64,000 nucleotides of DNA, from assembly GCF_032337115.1 (NCBI RefSeq), contig NZ_JAVXZY010000008.1:1-64000 (forward strand). The letters run 5' to 3'. The position numbers were made by a program, and so were the translations under genes. Below the pieces are notes generated by a model. That model was not told the origin of the DNA, did not search any database, and was given only the letters and a program-made list of their open reading frames with translations. Of this stretch, positions 9,352 through 17,708 are shown in pieces. Within the stretch, counting starts at the first letter, position 1, and each line of letters begins with the position of its first letter. The stretch is from Roseateles_C aquae (lineage in GTDB: Bacteria; Pseudomonadota; Gammaproteobacteria; Burkholderiales; Burkholderiaceae_C).

Positions 9352-9383
9352 AGATTCCCTTTGAGCAGGGCTGCATGAACTGA

Positions 9384-9400
9384 TTTCTGATAATCCGAAA
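9384..9400. promoter_or_regulatory. Candidate HipB operator (site 1)
   Basis: TTTCTGATAATCCGAAA, a 17-bp near-perfect palindrome (only positions 5 and 13 fail to pair). It overlaps the predicted -10 element of the hipB promoter. Confidence 0.7.
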
Positions 9401-9427
9401 TGTAGTGCTTTTGCGTCCACTCATCAA
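9399..9427 (-). promoter_or_regulatory. Predicted promoter of hipBA
   Basis: On the minus strand TTGATG (9427-9422), a 17-base spacer and TACATT (9404-9399). The -10 overlaps operator site 1 and the -35 lies 6 bases from operator site 2, the arrangement expected for a repressed toxin-antitoxin promoter. Confidence 0.5.
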
Positions 9428-9433
9428 TTAGAG

Positions 9434-9450
9434 TTTCGGAAAATCGGAAA
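9434..9450. promoter_or_regulatory. Candidate HipB operator (site 2)
   Basis: TTTCGGAAAATCGGAAA, the same consensus TTTCnGA-N3-TCnGAAA, 50 bp from site 1 and just upstream of the predicted -35 element. Confidence 0.7.
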
Positions 9451-9482
9451 CTTGTGAAATGGATGGCGCACAAGCAGGTATG

Positions 9483-9499
9483 TTTCTGTATTTCCGAAA
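9483..9499. promoter_or_regulatory. Candidate HipB operator (site 3)
   Basis: TTTCTGTATTTCCGAAA, the same palindrome with one substitution in the inner half-site, 49 bp from site 2. It is the most upstream copy seen. Confidence 0.65.
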
Positions 9500-9530
9500 C
9501 ATATTGTTGTCGGGTGCGGCCCCTTTGAGA

Positions 9531-9905
9531 AAGGACCTTCAAGTGCGGGCTGCAACTCGATGACCGGAACATTGACCAGGGGCTCGCGATGAATGACCAA
9601 CACAGGCCTGAAGGACAGCTTGACGTTCAGCGTTGGCCGAGAAGACGGTGCATGCTGCGTCTGCAGCAGTGCGAGCGGCTGATGTAGACGCTGCTGGCAC
9701 ACCATGAATTGGGCAGGCCGGTCGACACGTTGGACGTGCAGCGGGTCGCGAACATTGAGAAGGTCTCGGACCTGACGCTTGGTACCTAGGTCAAGTCATT
9801 GTTCTAGACTTACGCGGTACCGGACGCCTTCGCGCACTCTGGGCGTTCTGTGCCAAGCAAAGCTGTTCCGTGGCACAGAATTGGTGCAAGCACCCCCGAA
9901 ATGCA
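9531..9905. other. Intergenic region, no recognised gene
   Basis: About 375 bases between the hipB leader and the tRNA-Pro hairpin. Small open frames exist but none resembles a known protein and several are interrupted. An 8-bp inverted repeat (CTGTGCCA ... TGGCACAG) lies near 9850-9880. It could be a decayed remnant beside a tRNA, but I cannot show this. Confidence 0.4.
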
Positions 9906-9930
9906 AGAAGCCGCGGAGTCCGCGGCTTCT
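9906..9930 (-). terminator. Hairpin downstream of tRNA-Pro
   Basis: A perfect 11-bp stem (AGAAGCCGCGG / CCGCGGCTTCT) with a 3-base loop, 28 bases past the 3' end of the tRNA. The following minus-strand bases (TTGCATTTC) are only partly T-rich, so it is a probable but not classical terminator. Confidence 0.6.
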
Positions 9931-9958
9931 GCAAGTCCTTGATGAACAAGGAAAATTC

Positions 9959-10035
9959 TGGTCGGGGTGAGAGGATTCGAACCTCCGGCCTCTACGTCCC
10001 GAACGTAGCGCTCTACCAGGCTAAGCTACACCCCG
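9959..10035 (-). tRNA. tRNA-Pro (anticodon CGG)
   Basis: A 77-nt cloverleaf on the minus strand: acceptor stem CGGGGTG pairing with CACCCCG, discriminator A and an encoded CCA (9961-9959). The anticodon stem CTACG/CGTAG closes the loop TTCGGGA, giving anticodon CGG for CCG codons. The T-loop reads GGTTCGAATCC. Its 3' end faces the hipBA operon. Confidence 0.96.
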
Positions 10036-10115
10036 ATGATCACAGTGCTGAGGAATCATGGCCAACAAGTTGTGCCGCCTCAGCTTGTGAAGCCAGTGAG
10101 CGTCTTAATTGTTTA

Positions 10116-11105
10116 TCAAAAAGATCGCTCAACTGACTGAATTGCGAATTCTAGCAGACTTTCTCGCCACTTGTTAAGAGGAATTTTATTTAGGCAGTCT
10201 CGAGCAAGCTCTGCTTCCTTGCGGGCGGCCGCTCGTGTGGCGTCCAGGGCGCCGGTTTTTCGAACGATGGTGACGATGTCGGCCAGGCGTTCGACCTCGC
10301 CATGTTCAATGGCGTGACGGATAAGAAGGCGATCCGCCTCGCTGCCGCGCTCCATGGCAAGCAGCAGCGGAAGGGTGGGTTTGCCTTCACGTAAATCGTC
10401 GCCCACGTTCTTGCCCAGGGCTTGAGGATCGCCCTCATAGTCAAGCACGTCGTCAATCAACTGGAAGGCGGTGCCCATGGCGCGGCCATAGCCGGCGCAG
10501 GCCTCCTCGGTCTCGGCGTCGGCATTGGCAAGTACGGCGCCGAGGCGCGCACTCGCTTCGAACAGCTTGGCGGTCTTGTAGCGGATCACGCGCAAGTAGG
10601 CGTCCACGCTGATGTCTGGGTCGTGCATGTTCATCAGTTGCAGAACCTCGCCCTCTGCAATGATGTTGGTGGCCTCGGCCAGCACGTCGAGCACGCGCAT
10701 CCGGTTCGTCGACACCATCATCTGGAAGGCGCGCGAATACAGGAAGTCGCCGACAAGCACACTGGCCGCATTGCCAAACAAGGCGTTCGCCGTCTGCTTG
10801 CCGCGCCGCAACGACGACTCGTCAACCACGTCGTCGTGAAGCAGTGTGGCGGTGTGGATGAATTCGACAACTGCAGCGAGTTCGAATCGCTCAGGTCCGG
10901 TGAAGCCCAGTGCATTGGCGAACAGCAGCACCAGCTTCGGTCGCATCCGCTTGCCGCCGGCGTGAACGATGTAGCCGGCGATCTGGTTGATCAGTGCAAC
11001 GTCCGAACTCAGGCGGCGGGCAATCACCGCGTCCACCTCGCCCATTTCCTTGTTCAGGGTGGCGAGTACATCGGCAACAGGGGAGGAGGCAGACAGGTCT
11101 TGCAC
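10116..11105 (-). CDS. ispB: Octaprenyl diphosphate synthase / polyprenyl synthetase
   Basis: A 329-residue trans-prenyltransferase that extends farnesyl diphosphate with isopentenyl diphosphate to make the ubiquinone side chain. It has the first Asp-rich motif in LLHDDVVDES (91-95), the second in QLIDDVLDYEGD (218-222), GGKRMRPKL near residue 50 and the Lys of YKTAKLFE. The start is GTG at 11105; a perfect -10 hexamer TATAAT on the minus strand at 11139-11134, 29 bases upstream, fits this start. It diverges from rplU, the usual arrangement in proteobacteria. Confidence 0.95.
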   Translation of the reverse strand: MQDLSASSPVADVLATLNKEMGEVDAVIARRLSSDVALINQIAGYIVHAGGKRMRPKLVLLFANALGFTGPERFELAAVVEFIHTATLLHDDVVDESSLRRGKQTANALFGNAASVLVGDFLYSRAFQMMVSTNRMRVLDVLAEATNIIAEGEVLQLMNMHDPDISVDAYLRVIRYKTAKLFEASARLGAVLANADAETEEACAGYGRAMGTAFQLIDDVLDYEGDPQALGKNVGDDLREGKPTLPLLLAMERGSEADRLLIRHAIEHGEVERLADIVTIVRKTGALDATRAAARKEAELARDCLNKIPLNKWRESLLEFAIQSVERSF

Positions 11106-11240
11106 TCTCGGCTCACTTTGGGGCGAAACGTTGATTATAGAAAGCTTGCACTAGTGCCATCGCAAACTGTCACCAATGGTGAGCGCTCTGTTGTTGATGT
11201 GTGCCCGCCTTGAAGGTAGGCGGCGTCGTTCTGTGTCCAC

Positions 11241-11269
11241 TTGCTTCGGGAAAGCACGCATGCTAAACT
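11241..11269 (+). promoter_or_regulatory. Predicted sigma-70 promoter of rplU-rpmA-obg
   Basis: TTGCTT (11241-11246), a 17-base spacer and TAAACT (11264-11269), giving a leader of about 85 bases before the rplU ATG. Confidence 0.55.
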
Positions 11270-11361
11270 CGCGGGCTCTGCGCATTTGGCGTAGATGTTC
11301 CTGCATTGCCGGTCGAGAAGTTGGGCTGGCGAATCGCAGGTGTTTCACTGAAAGGGCTGAT

Positions 11362-11673
11362 ATGTACGCGGTCATAAAAACCGGCGGCAAGCAATACAAA
11401 GTTGCTGCTGGCGAAAAGATCAAGGTAGAACAGATTGCTGCGGATGTTGGCCAAGAGATTGTGATCGACCAAGTTCTGGCTGTCGGAAACGGCGCTGAAC
11501 TGAAGGTTGGCACTCCCTTGGTTGCTGGCGCAAGCGTCAAAGCCACTGTTGTGGCACATGGCAAGCACGACAAGGTGCGCATCTTCAAGCTGCGTCGTCG
11601 CAAGCACTACAAGAAGAGCCAGGGCCATCGTCAAACGTTCACCGAGCTGGAAATCAGCGCGGTCAACGGCTGA
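11362..11673 (+). CDS. rplU: 50S ribosomal protein L21
   Basis: A 103-residue protein of the usual L21 length, beginning MYAVIKTGGKQYKVAAGEKI and containing the RRRKHYKKSQGHRQ segment typical of L21 C-termini. L21 binds 23S rRNA in the large subunit. The ATG at 11362 was chosen because everything upstream in frame is unlike L21. It is followed after 34 bases by rpmA. Confidence 0.98.
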   Translation: MYAVIKTGGKQYKVAAGEKIKVEQIAADVGQEIVIDQVLAVGNGAELKVGTPLVAGASVKATVVAHGKHDKVRIFKLRRRKHYKKSQGHRQTFTELEISAVNG

Positions 11674-11707
11674 TCCCTCGCTTCGCCAACAGTTCAAGGA
11701 GTAATCC

Positions 11708-11965
11708 ATGGCACAGAAAAAGGGCGGCGGTTCCACACGAAACGGCCGCGACTCCAAACCGAAGATGCTGGGTGTGAAGGTCTACGGCGGCCAAACCATC
11801 TCTGCAGGTTCCATCATCGTGCGTCAGCGCGGTACCAAGTTCCACGCTGGCACCAATGTCGGCATGGGCAAGGACCACACGCTGTTCGCGCTGGTTGACG
11901 GCACGGTGTCGTTCGCTGTCAAGGGCGAGCAAAACCGTTCGACGGTCATCGTCACGCCGGTCTGA
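11708..11965 (+). CDS. rpmA: 50S ribosomal protein L27
   Basis: An 85-residue protein starting MAQKKGGGSTRNGRDSKPKM, the classical L27 N-terminus that reaches the peptidyl-transferase centre. Full length and intact; a GGAG ribosome-binding sequence (AAGGAGTAATCC) precedes the ATG. A strong terminator follows, so rplU-rpmA forms a highly expressed unit with some read-through to obg possible. Confidence 0.98.
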   Translation: MAQKKGGGSTRNGRDSKPKMLGVKVYGGQTISAGSIIVRQRGTKFHAGTNVGMGKDHTLFALVDGTVSFAVKGEQNRSTVIVTPV

Positions 11966-12026
11966 GTTTCTGACTCGACCCGTGTTCGCGGTGCGGTGGC
12001 AGCAGCCGGCCACACCGCGTGACCAG

Positions 12027-12056
12027 AGCCCCGGCTAGTCCGGGGCTTTTGTTTTT
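12027..12056 (+). terminator. Rho-independent terminator after rpmA
   Basis: Stem AGCCCCGG / CCGGGGCT with a 5-base loop followed by TTTGTTTTT. It separates rpmA from obg, which starts 76 bases downstream. Confidence 0.9.
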
Positions 12057-12131
12057 CTGCGGCTGCACCAGAGCCAGGCCTGATTGAGGCTTGGCTTACC
12101 ATAGCTCCTCCCGGGGCCAGAGGGATTCCAG

Positions 12132-13208
12132 ATGAAGTTCGTAGACGAAGCCACTATCGATGTTGTGGCCGGCAATGGTGGCGCCGGCTGTGCGAGCTTT
12201 CGCCGCGAAAAATTCATTCCCTTCGGCGGCCCGGATGGCGGTGATGGTGGCCGCGGCGGCAGTGTGTTCGCCGTCGGCGACCTGAACCTGAACACCCTGA
12301 TCGATTACCGCTATGCCCGCCGCCACGAGGCGCGCAACGGCGAGGCCGGCCGCGGTTCCGACCAGTACGGCGCTGCCGCCGACGATATCGTGCTGCGCAT
12401 GCCGGTGGGCACCATCATCCGCGACCTGGAAACCGATGTGGTGATCGCCGAGTTGCTGGAGCCGGGCGAAAAAATCTTGATCGCCAAGGGTGGTGACGGT
12501 GGCTTTGGCAATCTGCACTTCAAGAGCAGTACCAACCGCGCGCCGCGGCAGAAGACGCCCGGCTGGCCCGGTGAAGCCAAGAAGCTGAAGCTGGAGTTGC
12601 GCGTGCTGGCCGATGTCGGCCTGCTGGGCCAGCCCAATGCCGGCAAGTCGACGCTGATCACCGCGGTGTCCAATGCCCGCCCGAAGATTGCTGACTATCC
12701 CTTCACGACCCTGCACCCTAACCTGGGTGTGGTGCGTGTGGCGCCCGAAAAGAGCTTTGTCGTCGCCGACATCCCCGGCCTGATCGAGGGTGCTGCCGAA
12801 GGTGCCGGCCTCGGCCATCAATTCCTGCGCCATCTGCAGCGCACGCGCTTGCTGCTGCATGTGGTTGACCTGGCCCCGTTCGATCCGGCCGTGGACCCGG
12901 TGGCCGAGGCCAAGGCCATCGTGGCCGAGTTGAAGAAATACGACCAGACCCTGCACGACAAGCCGCGCTGGCTGGTGCTGAACAAGCTGGACATGGTGCC
13001 CGAAGAAGAGCGCAAGGCGCGCGTCAAGGACTTCGTCAAGCGCTTCAAATGGAAGGGCCCGGTGTTCGAGATCTCTGCGCTGACCCGTGAGGGCTGCCAG
13101 CCGCTGATTCATGCCATCTACGACCACGTCGCCGCCGAGCAGCGCGTCCACGTCGAGGTTGACCCGCGCTTCGCACCGGAGGCGCAGGGCGATACGGAGT
13201 CGGCATGA
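12132..13208 (+). CDS. obg: GTPase Obg/CgtA
   Basis: A 358-residue GTPase that acts in late assembly of the 50S subunit and in stress control. The N-terminal Obg fold is Gly-rich (GNGGAGCASFRREKFIPFGG), followed by the G domain with G1 GQPNAGKST (about 168), G3 DIPGLIEGA, and NKLD for guanine recognition. The C-terminal extension is short and lacks a long acidic tail. Its stop overlaps the proB start (ATGA), a common proteobacterial gene pair. Confidence 0.97.
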   Translation: MKFVDEATIDVVAGNGGAGCASFRREKFIPFGGPDGGDGGRGGSVFAVGDLNLNTLIDYRYARRHEARNGEAGRGSDQYGAAADDIVLRMPVGTIIRDLETDVVIAELLEPGEKILIAKGGDGGFGNLHFKSSTNRAPRQKTPGWPGEAKKLKLELRVLADVGLLGQPNAGKSTLITAVSNARPKIADYPFTTLHPNLGVVRVAPEKSFVVADIPGLIEGAAEGAGLGHQFLRHLQRTRLLLHVVDLAPFDPAVDPVAEAKAIVAELKKYDQTLHDKPRWLVLNKLDMVPEEERKARVKDFVKRFKWKGPVFEISALTREGCQPLIHAIYDHVAAEQRVHVEVDPRFAPEAQGDTESA

Positions 13209-14359
13209 CGGCCGGCCAGCTTGATGCCCAGACTGCCGCCCTATCGGGGCCGCTGAAGGGCGCGCGGCGCATCGTCGTCAAGGTGGGCTCCAGCCTGGTC
13301 ACCAACGAAGGCCGTGGCGTCGATGCCGAGGCCATTGGCAACTGGTGTCGGCAATTGGCAGCGCTGGCCGGCCAGGGGCGCGAACTGGTGATGGTGTCCA
13401 GCGGCGCGATTGCCGAGGGCATGAAGCGCCTCGGCTGGGCGACACGGCCCAAGGAAGTGCATGAGCTGCAAGCGGCAGCGGCCGTCGGCCAGATGGGCCT
13501 GGCGCAGATGTACGAGAGCAAGCTGCGCGAGCAGGGCATGGGCAGCGCCCAGGTGTTGCTGACTCACGCCGACCTGGCTGACCGCGAGCGCTATCTGAAT
13601 GCGCGATCGACCTTGCTGACGCTGCTGCAGCATCGCGTGCTGCCGGTCATCAACGAGAACGACACCGTCGTCAATGACGAGATCAAGTTTGGTGACAACG
13701 ACACCCTGGGTGCCCTGGTCGCCAATCTGGTCGAAGCCGATGCTCTGGTCATCCTGACCGACCAGCGTGGCCTGTATTCGGCCGATCCGCGCAAGGACCC
13801 GAACGCGCGCTTTATTGATAGCGCTATCGCCGGCACGCCGGAGCTGGAAGAGATGGCGGGTGGCGCCGGCAGCGCTATCGGTCGCGGCGGCATGATCACC
13901 AAGATCCTCGCTGCCAAGCGGGCGGCCAGCAGTGGTGCTAACACCGTGATTGCGTGGGGGCGCGAGCCCGATGTGTTGCTGCGGCTGGCGGCCGGTGAGG
14001 CCATCGGTACGGCACTGATGGCCAGCACGGCCAAGCTGGCGGCGCGCAAGCAATGGATGGTCGACCATCTGCAGCTGCGCGGTGCGGTGCAGGTCGATGC
14101 CGGCGCGGCGCTCAAGCTACGCGAGGAGGGCAAGAGTCTGCTGCCCATCGGTGTGCACGAGGTCGTCGGCGAATTCCATCGCGGCGATGTGATCGCGGTG
14201 CGCGATGCCGCCGGCGTCGAGCTGGCGCGCGGCCTGAGCAATTACTCCAGCGCTGAGGCACGCCTGATTGCGCGCAAGCCGTCCTTCGAGATCGAGCGTG
14301 TGCTCGGCTATGCTGCCGAGCCGGAGCTGATCCACCGCGACAACCTCGTGCTGGCCTGA
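13205..14359 (+). CDS. proB: Glutamate 5-kinase
   Basis: A 384-residue enzyme for the first step of proline synthesis (glutamate to glutamyl 5-phosphate). It begins its kinase domain with RRIVVKVGSSLVTNEG, has MVSSGAIAEGMKRLGW, NENDTVVNDEIKFGDND and SADPRKDPNA, and ends with a PUA domain from about residue 285 (KGSLLPIG-like: GKSLLPIGVHEVVGEF). Starts by overlap with obg. It converges with rppH across a hairpin. Confidence 0.97.
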   Translation: MTAGQLDAQTAALSGPLKGARRIVVKVGSSLVTNEGRGVDAEAIGNWCRQLAALAGQGRELVMVSSGAIAEGMKRLGWATRPKEVHELQAAAAVGQMGLAQMYESKLREQGMGSAQVLLTHADLADRERYLNARSTLLTLLQHRVLPVINENDTVVNDEIKFGDNDTLGALVANLVEADALVILTDQRGLYSADPRKDPNARFIDSAIAGTPELEEMAGGAGSAIGRGGMITKILAAKRAASSGANTVIAWGREPDVLLRLAAGEAIGTALMASTAKLAARKQWMVDHLQLRGAVQVDAGAALKLREEGKSLLPIGVHEVVGEFHRGDVIAVRDAAGVELARGLSNYSSAEARLIARKPSFEIERVLGYAAEPELIHRDNLVLA

Positions 14360-14366
14360 GCGAGGC

Positions 14367-14394
14367 GACGGCCTGGCGGTAACGCCGTGCCGTC
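14367..14394. terminator. Hairpin between convergent proB and rppH
   Basis: GACGGC (14367-14372) pairs with GCCGTC (14389-14394), with inner GGCG/CGCC pairs. There is no T-run; probably a transcript-end hairpin. Confidence 0.45.
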
Positions 14395-14414
14395 GGTCTC
14401 AAACGCTCAAACGT

Positions 14415-15083
14415 TCAACCGAGCTTGTCGGGCGTCAGATCGGGCGCAGCGTCCTGAAGCGGTGTACTGCCATCGGCTGCCGCTGGCGGGGGCTCGTGCT
14501 GGCCGTGATGCTGCCCATCATGGTGCCCGTGGTCGTCCTCATGCGAGCGGGTGCCATCGGCCCGATGCTGCGGCCGCATGCCGGCACGCAAATAGCGGTT
14601 GTGATGGTTCAGTCGCGGCAGAAAGCGGGCCAGTTCGGTCAACGCCATCTGGTAGACGCCGCGCTTGAACTCGATCACTGCTTCCAGGGGCACCCAGTAA
14701 TCGTTCCAACGCCAGGCGTCGAACTCGGGATGGTCGGTGGCGCGCAGATTCATGTCGCTGTCGCGGCCGGTCAGCTGCAGCAGGAACCAGATCTGCTTCT
14801 GGCCGCGGTAATGGCCTCGGGCGTCGCGGCGGATGAAGTGGTCGGGCACCTCATAGCGCAGCCAATCGCGCGTGCGCGCAATGATGCGCACATGCTCGAA
14901 CTTGAGACCCACTTCCTCGTGGAGCTCACGAAACATCGCCTGCTCTGGCGTCTCGCCATGCTTGATGCCCCCTTGCGGGAACTGCCAGGAATGGGTCCGG
15001 ATGCGTTTGCCCCAGAACACCTCGTTCCTGTGGTTGAGCAGGATGATGCCGACGTTGGGCCGGAACCCTTCACGGTCGAGCAT
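14415..15083 (-). CDS. rppH: RNA pyrophosphohydrolase (Nudix)
   Basis: A 222-residue Nudix hydrolase that removes pyrophosphate from 5' triphosphate mRNA ends and so starts decay. I chose the ATG at 15083 (MLDREGFRPNVGIILLN), which matches the family N-terminus. The Nudix box is present (GGIKHGE ... REL.EEVGL, about residues 38-60). Family members end near residue 160-175; here the protein continues with a His/Asp/Gln-rich tail (HEDDHGHHDGQHHGQHEPP) that resembles a metal-binding sequence. It converges on proB and diverges from proS. Confidence 0.93.
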   Translation of the reverse strand: MLDREGFRPNVGIILLNHRNEVFWGKRIRTHSWQFPQGGIKHGETPEQAMFRELHEEVGLKFEHVRIIARTRDWLRYEVPDHFIRRDARGHYRGQKQIWFLLQLTGRDSDMNLRATDHPEFDAWRWNDYWVPLEAVIEFKRGVYQMALTELARFLPRLNHHNRYLRAGMRPQHRADGTRSHEDDHGHHDGQHHGQHEPPPAAADGSTPLQDAAPDLTPDKLG

Positions 15084-15208
15084 AATCAACCTCAAATCTA
15101 TAGTTGGATCGATTATTGCATTGGGCAGTCGCCCGCGCATGATCCTCGCTTACCCTCAGACTCGCACCAGCTCCTTTTCCAGGAGTTCGGGCACAACAAG
15201 CCTTGCCG

Positions 15209-16954
15209 ATGAAAGCCTCGCAGTTCTTTGTCTCGACCCTGAAAGAAGCCCCCGCCGACGCCGAAGTTGTCAGCCACAAGCTGATGATGCGCGCCGGCAT
15301 GATCAAGCGCCTGGGCGCCGGCATTTACAACTACATGCCGATGGGGCTGCGGGTGATTCGCAAGGTCGAGGGCATCATTCGTGAAGAGATGAACCGCGCC
15401 GGTGCGGTCGAGCTGTTGATGCCGGTCGTGCAACCGGCCGAGCTGTGGCAGGAGACCGGTCGCTTCGACAAGATGGGCCCCGAACTGCTGCGCGTGAAGG
15501 ACCGCCATGGCCGCGACTTCATCATCCAGCCGACCTCGGAAGAGGTGATCACCGACATCGCCCGGCTGGAGCTGCGCAGCTACAAGCAGCTGCCGAAGAA
15601 TTTCTATCACATCCAGACCAAGTTCCGTGACGAGCGCCGCCCGCGCTTCGGCATCATGCGTGGCCGCGAGTTCACGATGAAGGACGCCTACTCCTTCGAT
15701 CGTGACGTCGAGAGCGCCGGCCGCAGCTACGAGAACATGTTCCAGGCCTATTGCAAGATCTTTGATCGCCTGGGCCTCGAGTACCGTGCCGTGGCCGCCG
15801 ACACCGGCGCCATCGGTGGCGACCGTTCGCACGAATTCCAGGTCATCGCGGAGACCGGCGAGGACGCCATCGTCTACTGCCCGACCAGCGATTACGCTGC
15901 CAATATCGAACTAGCCGAGGCGCTGCCGCTGCTGGCTCAGCGAGGCGCTGCTGGCGCTGCACTGGTGAAGACGCCCACGCCGGGCAAGAGCACCTGCGAG
16001 GATGTGGCGGCACTCCTGGGCCTGTCGCTGAGCCAAACGGTCAAGTCCTTGGTGCTGGCCACCGACGAACTGAACGAGCACGGCGAGATCATCAAGACGC
16101 AGGTCTGGCTGCTGCTGGTGCGTGGCGATCACGAGTTGAACGAGGTCAAGGCCGGCAAGGTCGAAGGCTTGAAGGGCGGTTTCCGCTTCGCCACGGTTGG
16201 CGAGATTGACGCGCACTTCGGGTGCAAGCCGGGCTATCTGGGCCCCATCGGCCTGAAGCAGCCGGTCAAGATCGTTGCCGACCGCACCGTCGCGCAGATG
16301 AGCGATTTCGTCTGTGGCGCCAACGAGGCGGACTACCACTACACGGGCGCCAACTGGGGCCGCGATCTGCCCGAGCCCGATCTGGTCGCCGATATCCGTA
16401 ACGTCGTTGCCGGCGATCCGTCGCCGGACGGCAAGGGTGTGCTCGCCATCCAGCGCGGCATCGAGGTCGGCCATGTGTTCTATCTGGGCACCAAGTACTC
16501 GGCCGCGATGAACGCCACCTTCCTCGATGAAACCGGCAAGCCCAAGCCTTTCGAGATGGGCTGCTACGGCATCGGCGTGACGCGCATCCTGGGCGCTGCC
16601 ATCGAGCAGAACCACGACGAACGCGGCATCATCTGGCCAGACGCCATTGCTCCGTTCACCGTGGTGATCTGCCCGATCGGCATGGACCGCAGCGAAGAGG
16701 TCAAGGCGGCCGCCACCAAGCTCTATGACGAGCTGCTGGCGCTGGGCATCGATGTGCTGCTGGACGACCGCGGTGAGCGCCCCGGCGCGATGTTCGCCGA
16801 CTGGGAGCTGATCGGTGCGCCGCACCGCGTCGTGCTGTCCGACCGTGGCCTGAAGGAAGGCCAGGTCGAGTATCAGGGCCGCCGCGACGCCGAGGCCAGC
16901 AAGCTGGCGCTGGGCGATGTCGTCGCGCATCTGAAGGCCAAGCTGGGTCGTTGA
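15209..16954 (+). CDS. proS: Prolyl-tRNA synthetase
   Basis: A 581-residue class II synthetase of the long bacterial type. The N-terminus MKASQFFVSTLKEAPADAEV and motif 1 (GIYNYMPMGLRV), motif 2 with RDERRPRFGIMRGREF, the central YbaK-like editing domain (about residues 220-390; LGLSLSQTVKSLVLATDE) and the C-terminal anticodon-binding domain (VVICPIGMDRSEEVKAAA) are all visible. ATG 15209 is preferred to the in-frame TTG two codons earlier because MKASQF is the normal family start. Followed after 6 bases by a transglycosylase gene. Confidence 0.97.
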   Translation: MKASQFFVSTLKEAPADAEVVSHKLMMRAGMIKRLGAGIYNYMPMGLRVIRKVEGIIREEMNRAGAVELLMPVVQPAELWQETGRFDKMGPELLRVKDRHGRDFIIQPTSEEVITDIARLELRSYKQLPKNFYHIQTKFRDERRPRFGIMRGREFTMKDAYSFDRDVESAGRSYENMFQAYCKIFDRLGLEYRAVAADTGAIGGDRSHEFQVIAETGEDAIVYCPTSDYAANIELAEALPLLAQRGAAGAALVKTPTPGKSTCEDVAALLGLSLSQTVKSLVLATDELNEHGEIIKTQVWLLLVRGDHELNEVKAGKVEGLKGGFRFATVGEIDAHFGCKPGYLGPIGLKQPVKIVADRTVAQMSDFVCGANEADYHYTGANWGRDLPEPDLVADIRNVVAGDPSPDGKGVLAIQRGIEVGHVFYLGTKYSAAMNATFLDETGKPKPFEMGCYGIGVTRILGAAIEQNHDERGIIWPDAIAPFTVVICPIGMDRSEEVKAAATKLYDELLALGIDVLLDDRGERPGAMFADWELIGAPHRVVLSDRGLKEGQVEYQGRRDAEASKLALGDVVAHLKAKLGR

Positions 16955-16960
16955 ACACCG

Positions 16961-17593
16961 ATGTTTGAGAGGTCCAGCGCCCGCCGCGCGCTGCTCGCGG
17001 CGGGGCTCGGGCTTGCCGCGACCGGCTTGCCGCGTCTGGCGTCGGCGGGAGCGCAGCAGGAAGAGCCGCTGATCGATGCGGTGCGCTCGGCGCTATCGGC
17101 AGCGATTGCCAATGGCGCGCCGCCCAAGCCCCGTTTCGACAATATCGATGCCCGCCTGGCCTATCTGCGCTGGCTGGGCGTGATGAGCGAACGGCTCAAG
17201 CCGCGCAAGACCGAGGCAATGACGCGGATCGAGTTCCTCGAAACGCTCTGGTACGAGAGCAAGCGTGCCGGGCTGGATCCGGCCCTGGTGCTGGGCCTGG
17301 TCGAGGTCGAGAGCGGCTTTCGCAAGTACGCGATCAGCATTGCCGGCGCCCGCGGCTATATGCAGGTGATGCCCTTCTGGGCGCGTTCGATTGGCGACGG
17401 CGAGCCGTCCCGGCTCTTCCATATGCAGACCAATCTGCGCTTTGGCTGCGTCATCCTGCGCCACTACCTCGATATCGAGCGTGGCGATATGTTCATGGCC
17501 CTGGGCCGCTACAACGGCAGCCGCGGCCGGCCCGAGTATCCGAACGCGGTGTTCGCGAACCGGCGGAAGTGGTTGATGCCCGGAGAGCAGTAG
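16961..17593 (+). CDS. Lytic transglycosylase (SLT domain), exported
   Basis: A 210-residue peptidoglycan lytic enzyme. The N-terminus (RRALLAAGLGLAATGLPRLA) is a signal sequence with a twin Arg, so Sec or Tat export is possible. The SLT domain from about residue 90 has the catalytic Glu in VEVESGFRKYAIS, followed by GARGYMQVMPFW and, near the end, LGRYNGSRG. It cleaves the MurNAc-GlcNAc bond forming 1,6-anhydro-MurNAc. It lies 6 bases behind proS, probably co-transcribed, as in other Burkholderiales. Confidence 0.88.
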   Translation: MFERSSARRALLAAGLGLAATGLPRLASAGAQQEEPLIDAVRSALSAAIANGAPPKPRFDNIDARLAYLRWLGVMSERLKPRKTEAMTRIEFLETLWYESKRAGLDPALVLGLVEVESGFRKYAISIAGARGYMQVMPFWARSIGDGEPSRLFHMQTNLRFGCVILRHYLDIERGDMFMALGRYNGSRGRPEYPNAVFANRRKWLMPGEQ

Positions 17594-17655
17594 GCCCACC
17601 CCCTACGGCCTGCGGCCGCCCCCTCAAGGGGGCAAGCCCGGCAGCCCGGCGGAGC
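17594..17655. repeat. Dispersed GC-rich palindromic repeat, copy 1
   Basis: About 60 bases beginning CCACCCCCTACGGCCTGC and containing the hairpin GCCCCCTCAAGGGGGC, then AGCCCGGC(A)GCCCGGC. A second copy, inverted, lies at 58310-58379. This copy sits between the convergent transglycosylase and ubiX genes and may also act as a transcript end. Confidence 0.65.
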
Positions 17656-17708
17656 CGGAGCTGCGGGCTTTGCTGGGGCAGTCGGTGGTGTGGCCGCCTT
17701 AGCAGCCC

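Noticed and set aside
9424..9705. A 93-codon minus-strand frame upstream of hipB
   Set aside because: It crosses the operator sites and has no family resemblance; the area is regulatory.
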